A stretch of DNA of 64,000 nt from Rhizobium croatiense (lineage in GTDB: Bacteria; Pseudomonadota; Alphaproteobacteria; Rhizobiales; Rhizobiaceae): positions 186,001 through 250,000 of the forward strand of contig NZ_JAILYJ010000006.1 in NCBI RefSeq assembly GCF_019793465.1. Reading direction: 5' to 3'. This document shows positions 35,551 to 45,700 of the stretch, piece after piece (positions within the stretch are counted from its first letter, which is position 1; each line of letters opens with the position of its first letter). The notes under the pieces were generated by a model that was not told the DNA's origin, did not search any database, and worked only from the letters and a program-made list of their open reading frames with translations. The position numbers and the translations under genes were made by a program.

Positions 35551-36306
35551 TCACCGCCCCAGATAGTTCTCGATCACCTTCGGATCGGCGCTGACGAAGT
35601 CGATCGAGCCTTCCGCCAGCACCGAGCCTTCTGCAAGGCAGGTCACCTTGACGCCGAGGTCGCGGATGAAGCCCATATCGTGTTCGACGACGACGACCGA
35701 GCGGGTCCTGGCAATGTCCTTGAGCAGGATCGCCGTCTCCGCCGTTTCCGCATCGGTCATGCCGGCCACCGGCTCGTCGACCAGCAGCAGCTTCGGCTCC
35801 TGCGCGAGCAGCATGCCGATCTCCAGCCACTGCTTCTGCCCGTGCGAGAGGTTGGCGGCCAGTTCGTCGCGCCGGTGCGTCAGCCGCACCGTCTCGAGGA
35901 TCTCCTCGATGCGTGCCTTGTCCTCCCCTGAAAGCCGGTAGATCAGCGTCGAGAACACCGAGCGGCGGCGGTTGAGCGCCAATTCGAGATTGTCCCAGAC
36001 CGTATGGCTTTCGAAGACCGTCGGCTTCTGGAATTTGCGGCCGATGCCGAGCTGAGCGATATCGGCTTCGTCCTTCTTGGTGAGGTCGATGGTGCCGTTG
36101 AAGAATACCTCGCCTTCGTCAGGCCTGGTCTTGCCGGTGATGATGTCCATCATCGTCGTCTTGCCGGCGCCGTTCGGGCCGATGATGGCGCGAAGTTCGC
36201 CCGGTTCGATGACGATCGACAGCGAATTCAGCGCCTTGAAGCCGTCGAAGGAAACCGAGACGCCGCTGAGATAAAGCACGCTGGTGGGTTTGACGTCGGG
36301 GATCAT
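35551..36306 (-). CDS. urtD: Urea ABC transporter ATPase UrtD
   Basis: LivG-type ATPase of 251 residues with Walker A GPNGAGKTTMMD, signature LSHGQKQWLEIGM and Walker B LLLVDEPVAGM. The signature reads LSHGQ instead of LSGGQ, as in many UrtD proteins. ATG 36306 has GGAG upstream; GTG 36315 would overlap urtC. Confidence 0.95.
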   Translation of the reverse strand: MIPDVKPTSVLYLSGVSVSFDGFKALNSLSIVIEPGELRAIIGPNGAGKTTMMDIITGKTRPDEGEVFFNGTIDLTKKDEADIAQLGIGRKFQKPTVFESHTVWDNLELALNRRRSVFSTLIYRLSGEDKARIEEILETVRLTHRRDELAANLSHGQKQWLEIGMLLAQEPKLLLVDEPVAGMTDAETAETAILLKDIARTRSVVVVEHDMGFIRDLGVKVTCLAEGSVLAEGSIDFVSADPKVIENYLGR

Positions 36307-36311
36307 GACCT

Positions 36312-37475
36312 TCACTCCGCTGCCTGGATTTTCGGCTCGATGCCGTCTTCCTGCACCGCCGGCGGCACAGGCTTGTTGACGACTTTCCGCTTGGCGAAAT
36401 AATGCGAGACCGTGCCGACGACGCCCTTCGGCAGGAACAGCGTGACGGCGACGAAGAGACCGCCGAGCGCAAACAGCCAGAACTCCGGAAAGAGGCCGGT
36501 GAAGATCGTCTTGCCGCCATTGACCAGGATCGCGCCGATTATCGGCCCGATCAGTGTCCCCCGCCCGCCGACAGCCGTCCAGATGACGACTTCGATGGAA
36601 TTGGCCGGCGCGAATTCGCCGGGATTGATGATGCCGACCTGCGGCACGTAGAGCGCGCCGGCTATGCCCGCCATCATCGCCGAGACGACGAAGGTGAAGA
36701 GCTTGAAATGCTCGACCCTGTATCCGAGAAAGCGCGTGCGGCTTTCCGCGTCGCGCACGCCGACCAGCACCTTGCCGAACTTCGAGCGCACGATTGCCGA
36801 GGCGATCGTCAGCGAGAGCGCCAGGAAGACCGCGGTCGCGGCAAAGAGGCTGGCGCGCGTTCCGTCGGCCTGGATGTTGAAGCCGAGGATATCCTTGAAG
36901 TCGGTCATGCCGTTATTGCCGCCGAACCCCATGTCGTTGCGGAAGAAGGCAAGCAGCAGCGCATAGGTCATCGCCTGGGTGATGATCGAGAGGTAGACGC
37001 CGTTCACGCGGGAGCGGAAGGCGAACCAGCCGAAGACGAAGGCGAGCAGGCCCGGCACGGCGAGCACCATCAGCGCCGCGAACCAGAACTGGTCGAAACC
37101 GTACCAGAACCAGGGCAGCTCCTTCCAGTTCAGGAACACCATGAAGTCGGGCAGGACTGGATCGCCATAGACGCCGCGCGAGCCGATCTGGCGCATCAGA
37201 TACATGCCCATCGCATAACCGCCGAGCGCGAAGAAGGCGCCGTGGCCGAGCGAGAGGATGCCGCAGAAACCCCAGACGAGATCGAGCGCCAGCGCCAGCA
37301 GCGCATAGGTCAGATACTTGCCGAACAGCGCCATGATATAGGTCGGAATGTGCAGCGGATGGCTCGGGCCGGTCGCAAGGTTCAGGACCGGCACCAGAAT
37401 GGCGACCGCCAGCAACAGCGCGACGGCGACAGAGATCCTGCGATCGAGAGACCGGAGAAGGAAGGCCGTTATCAT
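36312..37475 (-). CDS. urtC: Urea ABC transporter permease UrtC
   Basis: LivM-type permease of 387 residues with about ten hydrophobic segments and the family block RVNGVYLSIITQAMTYALLL, followed by FVVSAMMAGIAGALYVPQVG and AVGGRGTLIGPIIGA. It overlaps urtB by four bases and is followed closely by urtD. Confidence 0.95.
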   Translation of the reverse strand: MITAFLLRSLDRRISVAVALLLAVAILVPVLNLATGPSHPLHIPTYIMALFGKYLTYALLALALDLVWGFCGILSLGHGAFFALGGYAMGMYLMRQIGSRGVYGDPVLPDFMVFLNWKELPWFWYGFDQFWFAALMVLAVPGLLAFVFGWFAFRSRVNGVYLSIITQAMTYALLLAFFRNDMGFGGNNGMTDFKDILGFNIQADGTRASLFAATAVFLALSLTIASAIVRSKFGKVLVGVRDAESRTRFLGYRVEHFKLFTFVVSAMMAGIAGALYVPQVGIINPGEFAPANSIEVVIWTAVGGRGTLIGPIIGAILVNGGKTIFTGLFPEFWLFALGGLFVAVTLFLPKGVVGTVSHYFAKRKVVNKPVPPAVQEDGIEPKIQAAE

Positions 37476-39094
37476 GCTTCCACCGCCCTTCCTTTGAGTG
37501 CGAAGAGCCCGCGCGGACGCTTCTGGATGAAGAGAATGATGAGGACGAGCACCAGAATCTTGCCGAGCACGGCGCCGGCGAAAGGCTCGAGGAACTTGTT
37601 GACGACGCCGAGCGACAAGGCGCCGACCAGCGTGCCCCAGAGATTACCGACACCGCCGAAGACGACGACCATGAAGCTGTCGATGATGTAATTCTGGCCG
37701 AGGTTCGGCGAGACGTTGTCGATCTGCGAGAGCGCCACGCCCGCCATGCCGGCAATGCCCGAGCCGAGCGCGAAGGTGAAGGCGTCCACCCAGCCGGTGC
37801 GGATACCCATGGAGGAAGCCATGCGCCGGTTCTGGGTGACCGCCCGCATCTGCAGACCGAAGGCCGAGCGCTTGAGCAGCATCAGAAGCGTCAGGAACAC
37901 GACCATCGAGAAGACGATGATCCAAAGCCGGTTCCAGGTGATGACAAGCCCGCCGAAGTCGAAAGCGCCGGACATCCAGCTCGGGTTGCGGACCTCGCGA
38001 TTGGTCGGGCCGAAATAGCTGCGGATTGCCTGCTGCAGGATCAGCGAAACGCCCCAGGTGGCAAGCAGCGTCTCTAGCGGCCGGCCATAGAGATAGCGGA
38101 TCACCGAACGTTCGATGACCAAGCCGACGAGGCCGGTGAAGAGGAAGGCGGCCGGCACCGCAAAGGCCAGCGAATAATCGGCGAGCGAAGGAAAGGCCGA
38201 GGCGATCGTTTCCTGCACGACATAGGTCGTATAGGCGCCGATCATCACCATTTCGCCATGCGCCATGTTGATGACGCCCATCACGCCGAAGGTGATGGCA
38301 AGACCGATCGCAGCAAGCAGCAGCACCGAGCCGAGCGACAGGCCGTACCAGACGTTCTGGACGACATCCCAAAGCGCCAGATCGCGCTTGATCGAGTCGA
38401 TCTCGGCCTGGATTGCCGGCTTCAGATCGTCGGGCGCGGTCGCCATCGCCATCGACAGGATCGTCAGCGCATTCCGGCCGCCGCGGGCGGCGATCGTATC
38501 GATCGCGGCCTTCTTCTCCTCGATGCCGGCGTCGCTCTTCAGCACCATCACGGCCCGCGCCGCTTCCATCGTGTTTTTGATCTCACCGTCCCTCTCGGCC
38601 GACAGGGCCGAATTCAGGAGATCGAGATTGCCGGGATCGGCATCCTTGAGCATGCCCGCGGCCGCTGCGAGCCGCGCGGAGCGATCCGGGCTCAGCAGCG
38701 TCAGCTGGCTCATCATGGTCGTAATCGTGGTGCGCAGCGCGTTGTTGATCTTGACCTTGGACATCATGTCGGGGTCGATGTCAGCCACCGCCTCGCCGGT
38801 GATCGGATCGGAATAAGTCGGCTCGTCCTCCGTGCCGCCCTGCACGAGAACGGGGCCGCCTTCCGAATTGACGTAGAGCTGGCCGTCGCTCAGCTGCTGC
38901 AGGATCTGGCTGACATGAGAATCCCCGGAAGCGACGAGTGCCCGGATCGCCGCATCGCGCTCGGGAAAGCCGCCGACGCCGAGCGCATCGACAAGGGTGT
39001 GCACATCGTCCTGGGCGCGAAGGCCGGCCTCCGATAGCGTCAACCCCGAAATCAGGCACAATGTCAGAAGAAAAATCTTGATGGCGCGAAACAT
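37472..39094 (-). CDS. urtB: Urea ABC transporter permease UrtB (with periplasmic N-terminal domain)
   Basis: LivH-type permease of 540 residues. As in many urea permeases it begins with a signal peptide (IFLLTLCLISGLTLSEAG) and a soluble region of about 200 residues, followed by the membrane domain from about 235 (GSVLLLAAIGLAITFGVMGV; NMAHGEMVMIGAYTTYVVQ). This N-terminal addition is absent from LivH at 51885. It overlaps urtC (ATGA) and lies 113 bases after urtA. Confidence 0.95.
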   Translation of the reverse strand: MFRAIKIFLLTLCLISGLTLSEAGLRAQDDVHTLVDALGVGGFPERDAAIRALVASGDSHVSQILQQLSDGQLYVNSEGGPVLVQGGTEDEPTYSDPITGEAVADIDPDMMSKVKINNALRTTITTMMSQLTLLSPDRSARLAAAAGMLKDADPGNLDLLNSALSAERDGEIKNTMEAARAVMVLKSDAGIEEKKAAIDTIAARGGRNALTILSMAMATAPDDLKPAIQAEIDSIKRDLALWDVVQNVWYGLSLGSVLLLAAIGLAITFGVMGVINMAHGEMVMIGAYTTYVVQETIASAFPSLADYSLAFAVPAAFLFTGLVGLVIERSVIRYLYGRPLETLLATWGVSLILQQAIRSYFGPTNREVRNPSWMSGAFDFGGLVITWNRLWIIVFSMVVFLTLLMLLKRSAFGLQMRAVTQNRRMASSMGIRTGWVDAFTFALGSGIAGMAGVALSQIDNVSPNLGQNYIIDSFMVVVFGGVGNLWGTLVGALSLGVVNKFLEPFAGAVLGKILVLVLIILFIQKRPRGLFALKGRAVEA

Positions 39095-39207
39095 CGGCTC
39101 TCTCGCCTTGATTGTCGCTGACCTGGAGGCGCAGCGGTAAGGACGGAGCTTCCGCCCGGATCAGCTCCGGACGGAAGTCTTCAGGCTGTCAACGGATCAG
39201 GTCTTCC

Positions 39208-40500
39208 TCAGGAGCCCTTGCCGCCGCACTTGCCGGTCGCAACATTGAAGTTGCCGCAGTTGAGGGGCTTGCGCCAATCGGAGATCAGGTCCTTGGAGTC
39301 GGGCAGGTAATCCGACCATTCGTCGCCGACGACGGCAGGCGTCTGCTGGACGATTTCGAACTGGCCGTCGGCCTGGATCTCACCGATCAGCACCGGTTTG
39401 GTGATGTGGTGGTTCGGCATGACGGTGGCATAGCCGCCGGAGAGGTTCGGAACGGTGACGCCGATGATGTTGTCGAGAACGGCATCGGTGTTGGTGGTGC
39501 CGGCCGCCTGCACGGCCTTCACCCAGGCGTTGAAGCCGATATAGGCGGCTTCCATCGGGTCGTTGGTCACGCGCTTGTCGTTCTTGGTGAACGCATGCCA
39601 TTCCTTGATGAACTTCTTGTTGGCCGGGCTTTCGACCGACTCGAAGTAGTTCCAGGCGGCAAGATGGCCGACGAGCGGCTTGGTGTCGAGACCGGCAAGC
39701 TCTTCTTCGCCGACGGAGAAAGCGACAACAGGAATATCGGTTGCCTTGACGCCCTGGTTGCCGAGTTCCTTGTAGAAGGGCACGTTGGCATCGCCGTTGA
39801 TGGTGGAGACGACGGCGGTCTTCTTGCCGGCCGAGCCGAATTCCTTGATCTTGGCGACTTCCGTCTGCCAGTCGGAGAAGCCGAAGGGCGTGTAGTTGAC
39901 GAGAATGTCTTCCTTCGGAATGCCCTTGGATTCGAGATAGGCCTCAAGGATCTTGTTGGTCGTGCGGGGATAGACGTAGTCGGTACCTTCGAGCACGAAG
40001 CGCTTCACGCCTTCGGTGTTCATCAGGTAGTCGACAGCAGGGATCGCCTGCTGGTTCGGCGCAGCACCGGTGTAGAAGATGTTGCGCGAGGATTCTTCGC
40101 CTTCATACTGCACCGGGTAGAAGAGCAGCGAGTTCAGTTCTTCGAAAACCGGCAGCACCGACTTGCGTGAAGACGACGTCCAGCAACCGAAAACTGCTGC
40201 GACCTTGTCCTTTTCGATCAGCTCGCGTGCCTTTTCGGCAAACAGCGGCCAGTCGGAAGCCGGATCGACGACGACGGCCTCAAGCTTCTTGCCGAGAAGA
40301 CCGCCCTTCTTGTTCTGCTCGTCGATGAGCATCAGCATGGCGTCTTTGAGCGTGGTTTCGGAAATCGCCATGGTGCCGGAAAGCGAATGCAGCACGCCGA
40401 CCTTGATCGTGTCGTCGGCGGCAACTGCACCGCTGAAAGTGGCCGAAGCCGCCATGATGGCGCCGAGCGCAGCGCCTGTAATAGTGGTTCTGAGATTCAT
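39208..40500 (-). CDS. urtA: Urea ABC transporter substrate-binding protein UrtA
   Basis: Periplasmic urea-binding protein of 430 residues with a signal peptide (LGAIMAASATFSGAVAA, cut before DD). The mature part starts TIKVGVLHSLSGTMAISETT and contains FGCWTSSSRKSVLPVFEEL and PVQYEGEESSRNIFYTGAAP, all typical of UrtA. It is the first gene of the urt operon, and GAGGGGAG lies upstream of its ATG. In bacteria studied, urt genes respond to nitrogen limitation. Confidence 0.96.
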   Translation of the reverse strand: MNLRTTITGAALGAIMAASATFSGAVAADDTIKVGVLHSLSGTMAISETTLKDAMLMLIDEQNKKGGLLGKKLEAVVVDPASDWPLFAEKARELIEKDKVAAVFGCWTSSSRKSVLPVFEELNSLLFYPVQYEGEESSRNIFYTGAAPNQQAIPAVDYLMNTEGVKRFVLEGTDYVYPRTTNKILEAYLESKGIPKEDILVNYTPFGFSDWQTEVAKIKEFGSAGKKTAVVSTINGDANVPFYKELGNQGVKATDIPVVAFSVGEEELAGLDTKPLVGHLAAWNYFESVESPANKKFIKEWHAFTKNDKRVTNDPMEAAYIGFNAWVKAVQAAGTTNTDAVLDNIIGVTVPNLSGGYATVMPNHHITKPVLIGEIQADGQFEIVQQTPAVVGDEWSDYLPDSKDLISDWRKPLNCGNFNVATGKCGGKGS

Positions 40501-40687
40501 CTGATTGAACTCCCCTCTTTGTTCCGCAACAGGCCGGAAACGGAAATCAACTGTTGCCGAGGGGACTATCGGGTGCCGCAGCGCGAAAACACATACGCAA
40601 AATGACGTAGGCGCAGGGGGTAAACGGGCAGGCCGGAAGCAAGGGCATCCCCGCAGCCGGGGACGCCCTCCATCTGTGAGACGGAAA
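40501..40687 (-). promoter_or_regulatory. Presumed urt-ure promoter region
   Basis: A 187-base spacer upstream of urtA, holding its ribosome-binding site at about 40508-40515. I looked for a sigma-54 GG-N10-GC pair and found no convincing one. No gene is seen here. Confidence 0.4.
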
Positions 40688-42592
40688 TCAGCCGTCGATC
40701 GTCAACGTCACCGATGTCGAGCCGTAGGAGAGGCTCGCCTTATGGCCGGAGATGGTGAACCTGCCGAAGCTGCCGGTGACGTTGCCTGCTTTCAGGATCT
40801 CGATTTTCGTTCCGGGCGTCCGGGTGAAGCCCTCGGCAAGCGTCACGTCGAGATCGCCGGCGAGTTCTGCCTTGCCCTCGACAACGAGGGTGCCGGCGCC
40901 GTTCGCGCCGAGTGCAAGCTTCGCCACAGCTTTAGCGATCTGCTGATAATCGCCCCCCACGATCAACGGCTTGTCGGCCGCCACCACGAGCGAACCGCCG
41001 TTCACCGTCAGCCCGCCTGTGCCGAAAGCCGAAGACGAACCGGCGACCAGCACGCCTTCTTCCAGAACGGTGCCGCCCGCATAGCTGTTGGCGCCTGAAA
41101 GACCGAGGATGCCGCTGCCGCTCTTCACCAGCCTGCCCTTGCCGCCGATGTCGTTGCGCCAGGTGTCGATTGCACTGAAGCCACCCTTGGCCGCATCCAT
41201 CGTCACAATCACATCCTGGTCGAAAGCGCCATAGCCGTCGGCGGCGGCAAACAGGTTGAGGCGGCCGTAACCCTCGGCGTCGTCGATGAGCGGATAGCCC
41301 GAGGCGATCGCCGTCGTCTTCAGAACCTCGCGGCGCTGCCCGCCATCAAGATAGGGCAGACGCGTTTCGAGAAGCGCTTCGGCGCCCTGCGGCACGCGGG
41401 CGGGCTGATCGGTCGGATGGATCGCCGGCAGGCCATAGGTAAGGCGCTGCAGAACATAGGCACGGTTGGCGTCATGATCGGCAAAACGGTCTGCGGCAAG
41501 TGGCGCCGCATGAGCGGCGACTTCGAGCGCACCCGCATCCGCAACTCCAGACTTTGCGATCAGCCACGACTGCGCCTGGGCATAGGCATCGCTCTTCAGC
41601 GCGGCATTGTCGGCCTTGTTCAGGTTATAGACGACCGTCGCAGTGCCGAGCATGCGGCCGCCCATCACGTCGAGTGGAGAATGCATGCCGGCGAGGATGC
41701 GGTCTTCGCCCAGTTCGCTGGCGCGCGTGATCATTTCCTGGAAGCGCTGCGGCACGAGATAGGCCATGGCGAGCGCATCGCGCCATGCTTCCGCCGTATG
41801 TCCGCTCGGGAAGCCGCCATCCTCGACCGGCTTGCTGCTCTTGGCAGGCTCGAGCGTCGGGACGACCGAGACGTCCTGGCTCCAGCGATAGGGGCGCGCA
41901 TATTTGAAGTAGCGCTTGGCGGGCTCCGTCGATCCGTCACCGCTTGCCGCGTTGAGGAAGTCGATGGCAAGGCCCATATCGGGATTGGCCTCGGTCTTGT
42001 TTTCCGTGTCCGGCTTGCTGCCGGCGCCGCGATTGTTGCCCTTGTCGTCATATTTAACCGTCGTCGCATCGGCCGCCACCTCAGTAATCGTGGTGGTCTG
42101 TTTGGAACCGGCCTTCCAGGCATCCGTCAGAGGGCCGAGGCCGTCGACGATGCTGGCATTCTTGCCGCGCCGATCGTCGAGATAGGCGGCCACAGCCTGC
42201 TCGGGCGTCCGCGCTTTGGTCACCTTGACGGCATAAGCGATATTCGCGTCATGGACGAGCTTGTTGACGATCTGGCCGTCGGTCTTGCTGAAGGGAATAC
42301 CGTCCCAATCCGTCTTGGCGACCGCCGCGCAATTGTCCTTGGCAGGAGCGTCGACGCCGGCATCGACGAAAGGCGTGCGCGGCCTCCAGACCTCCAGGAA
42401 GCCGGAGAGGAGATGAACGGCGGCGTTGGTGTCGGCAGTCGAGAAGCAGGCGTCACCACGCTTGTTGGTATTTCCGGTCTCGGCGTAAGGCACCTTTGCA
42501 GCCGTGGCCTGATCGGCGGCAGCAAGCGACGGGACGATCGAAACCAGGCAGACGAGAGCGGTGCTCAAACGGAAAAGGCTTAAAACAGACAT
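40688..42592 (-). CDS. Secreted PAP2-family acid phosphatase with autotransporter-type repeats
   Basis: Protein of 634 residues. Signal peptide (LSLFRLSTALVCLVSIVPSL, then AAADQ). A PAP2 phosphatase core carries KYARPYRW, FPSGHTAEAW and EDRILAGMHSPLDVMGG (residues about 205-320). The C-terminal 200 residues hold autotransporter-associated beta-strand repeats (GSGILGLSGANSYAGGTVLE; LTVNGGSLVVAADKPLIVGG). No beta-barrel translocator follows; the protein ends shortly after. Probably periplasmic or surface-exposed phosphomonoesterase. ATG 42592 starts the signal peptide; the longer frame to 42829 overlaps the divergent gene. Confidence 0.85.
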   Translation of the reverse strand: MSVLSLFRLSTALVCLVSIVPSLAAADQATAAKVPYAETGNTNKRGDACFSTADTNAAVHLLSGFLEVWRPRTPFVDAGVDAPAKDNCAAVAKTDWDGIPFSKTDGQIVNKLVHDANIAYAVKVTKARTPEQAVAAYLDDRRGKNASIVDGLGPLTDAWKAGSKQTTTITEVAADATTVKYDDKGNNRGAGSKPDTENKTEANPDMGLAIDFLNAASGDGSTEPAKRYFKYARPYRWSQDVSVVPTLEPAKSSKPVEDGGFPSGHTAEAWRDALAMAYLVPQRFQEMITRASELGEDRILAGMHSPLDVMGGRMLGTATVVYNLNKADNAALKSDAYAQAQSWLIAKSGVADAGALEVAAHAAPLAADRFADHDANRAYVLQRLTYGLPAIHPTDQPARVPQGAEALLETRLPYLDGGQRREVLKTTAIASGYPLIDDAEGYGRLNLFAAADGYGAFDQDVIVTMDAAKGGFSAIDTWRNDIGGKGRLVKSGSGILGLSGANSYAGGTVLEEGVLVAGSSSAFGTGGLTVNGGSLVVAADKPLIVGGDYQQIAKAVAKLALGANGAGTLVVEGKAELAGDLDVTLAEGFTRTPGTKIEILKAGNVTGSFGRFTISGHKASLSYGSTSVTLTIDG

Positions 42593-42770
42593 GGATGCAC
42601 CCGAAATGGTTGAACGAACGGCGGGAGGGTTAGAGCGCTTATGTGACAGTGCCGTTTCAAAAATATTACTGTTCTGCGAATCTGCCGGTGCTCCGCCTCT
42701 TGCCTTTCCCGTCCATCCCGCCAAAACTGCGGGCAGAAGATGAGCCCAACGAGAGTGCCGGAAAGAGGGC

Positions 42771-45700
42771 ATGACAGCGCGCCAACGCATCATTCCGGTG
42801 AGACGCGAATATAATCGCTGGGTCGCCAACCAGACGCTTGAAGACTATGCGCTGCGCTTCACCGCAAAGAGCGCCCGCCATTTCTCCTCCGAGCGCATTT
42901 CGCAGACCGCCATCGGTGCGATCTCCTTCCTGGCGCTCGAAGCGATTGGCGGTGCGATCACCCTCTCCTACGGCACCACCAACGCCTTCTACGCCATCAT
43001 CGTCGCCTCGCTGGCCATGCTGGCGATCGGCCTGCCGATCAGCCGCTATGCCATCCGTCACGGCGTCGATATCGATCTTCTGACGCGCGGCGCCGGTTTC
43101 GGCTATATCGGCTCCACCATCACCTCGCTGATCTATGCAAGCTTCACCTTCATGCTGTTTGCGATCGAAGCATCCATCATGTCCGGTGCATTGGACCTCA
43201 CGCTCGGCATTCCCCTCTGGATCGGCTATATCGTCAGCGCCGTCATGGTGATCCCGCTGGTGACGCACGGCGTGCGGCTGATCAGCAAGTTCCAGCTGAT
43301 CACCCAGCCCTTCTGGATCGTGCTGAACATCCTGCCCTTCATCTTCATCGCTTTCATGGACTGGGAGAAGTTCGATCTCTGGCGCGCCTTTTCCGGCATC
43401 CGCCACGCCTCCGGCCCGCCCGGCACCATCGCCGATTTCGATCTGGTGGAGTTCGGCGCCGCCTCCGCCGTCATCCTGGCGCTGATGTCGCAGATCGGCG
43501 AGCAGGCCGATTTCCTGCGCTTCCTGCCGCCGGTGCCGCAGCGCAAATGGCGCCATCGCCTGGCCGTCTTCCTTGCCGGCCCCGGCTGGGTCATCATTGG
43601 TGCGCCGAAGCTGCTTGCCGGCTCCTTCCTCGTCGTGCTGACCTTCACCTCCGGCGTACCGCTCGACCGCGCCGCCGACCCCGCGCAGATGTATCTCACC
43701 GCCTTCGGCTACATGGTTCCCTGGCACAATGCCGCGCTGCTGCTGATGGCGGCCTTCGTCGTCGTCTCGCAGCTCAAGATCAACGTGATGAACGCCTATG
43801 CCGGATCTCTCGCGTGGTCGAACTTCTTTTCGCGGCTGACCCACAGCCATCCCGGCCGCGTCATCTGGCTGGTCTTCAACGTCGCGATCGCCCTGCTCCT
43901 GATGGAGCTCGGCATCTACCGGCTGCTGGAGGAGACGCTCGGCATCTTCTCGATCATCGCCATGGCTTGGCTCTGCACGATCTCCGCCGATCTCTTCATC
44001 AACAAGCCGCTGGGGCTCGCCCCGCCCGGAATCGAGTTCAAACGCGCTCATCTCTACGACATCAACCCGGTCGGCCTCGGCGCCATGACGCTGTCGGCAA
44101 CGGTGTCGCTGATCGCTCATTTCGGCGCCTTCGGCCCGCTCGCCGCCTCGCTTGCCCCCTATATCAGCCTTGTCGTCGCGCTCGTCGCCTCGCCGGCACT
44201 CGCCTGGGTGACGAAAGGCAAGTTCTATCTCGCCCGCAAGCCGCGCCAGAGCTGGAAGAACCTGACGAACATCACCTGCTCCGTCTGCGACCACCCTTTC
44301 GAGCCGGAGGATATGGCATGGTGCCCGGCCTATGCCGCGCCGATCTGTTCGCTCTGCTGCTCGCTCGACAGCCGCTGCCACGACATGTGCAAGCCGGCTG
44401 CCCGTTTCAACGCGCAGGTCGGCACCGTCGCCAAGGCGCTGCTGCCGGAAACCGTGTTGGGCAAACTGACGACGCGCCTCGGCCGCTACGGCATCGCCGT
44501 TGCGCTGGCCTTGACCGCCATCGGCGCGATCCTGGCGATGATCGCCCACCAGGTCGCCTCCGCCTCGCCCGAGACGGCTGAAGTCGTCAACCGCACCATC
44601 CTCATCGTCTTCTTCGTCTTCTCGGTGATTGCAGGCGTCGTCTGCTGGTTCTACGTGCTCGCCCATGACAGCCGCGTCGTCGCCGAGGAAGAATCCTCGC
44701 GCCAGAACACGCTGCTGCTCAAGGAGATCGCCGCCCACAAGAAGACCGACGCCGCCCTGCAGAATGCCAAGGAAATGGCCGAAGCCGCCAACCGCGCCAA
44801 GAGCCGCTATGTCGTCGGCCTCAGCCATGAACTGCGCACGCCGTTGAACGCCGTGCTCGGCTATGCCCAGATCCTCGAGCGCGACGAAACCATTCCTCCG
44901 CCGCGCCAATCCTCGATCAAGGTCATCCGCCGCAGCGCCGAACATCTTTCCGGGTTGATCGACGGCCTGCTCGATATCTCCAAGATCGAGGCCGGCCGCC
45001 TGCAGGTCTATTCCAACGAGATCAACATCCAGGATTTCCTCGACCAGATCGTCGAGATGTTCCGGCCGCAAGCGCAGGCAAAGGGGCTTGCTTTCCTGCA
45101 TGAGCGCTCGCCGGCCCTGCCGCAATTCGTCCGCACGGACGAAAAACGGCTGCGCCAGATCCTCGTCAACCTGCTCTCCAATGCCATCAAGTTCACCGAC
45201 GAAGGCAGCGTAACCTTCGATGTCGGCTATCGCAGCCAGGTGGCGACCTTCACCGTTGCCGATACCGGCCGCGGCATCACAGAGAAGGACCTGCCCCGCA
45301 TCTACGAACCCTTCCAGCGCGGCGAGGCCGAAAGCGTGCGGCCGATGCCGGGTCTCGGGCTCGGTCTCACCATCACCCGGCTTCTGACCAACACGCTCGG
45401 CGGCGAGATTTCGGTCTCGAGCGTGAGGGACGAGGGTTCGACCTTCCGCGTGCGGTTGATGCTGTCTGCCGTCATGCGCGCTGCCGCGCCGCCGCAGGAA
45501 AAGCGCATCATCGGTTATGACGGTTCGCGCCGCACCGTGGTTGTCGTCGACGATAATGAGGATCACCGCGAGATGATGCGCGAAATCCTGGCGCCTCTCG
45601 ATTTCATCGTCCTGACCGCGGCAGGCGGCACCGAATGCCTGACGCTGATCGACGGCATCATGCCGGATCTCTTCCTCGTCGATATCCTGATGCCCGGCAT

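Noticed and set aside
36402..37691. A 429-codon plus-strand open frame opposite urtC
   Set aside because: Highly charged translation without family resemblance, antisense to a standard permease.
40501..40687. Sigma-54 type promoter before urtA
   Set aside because: No GG-N10-GC pair with acceptable flanks could be found by eye on the minus strand.
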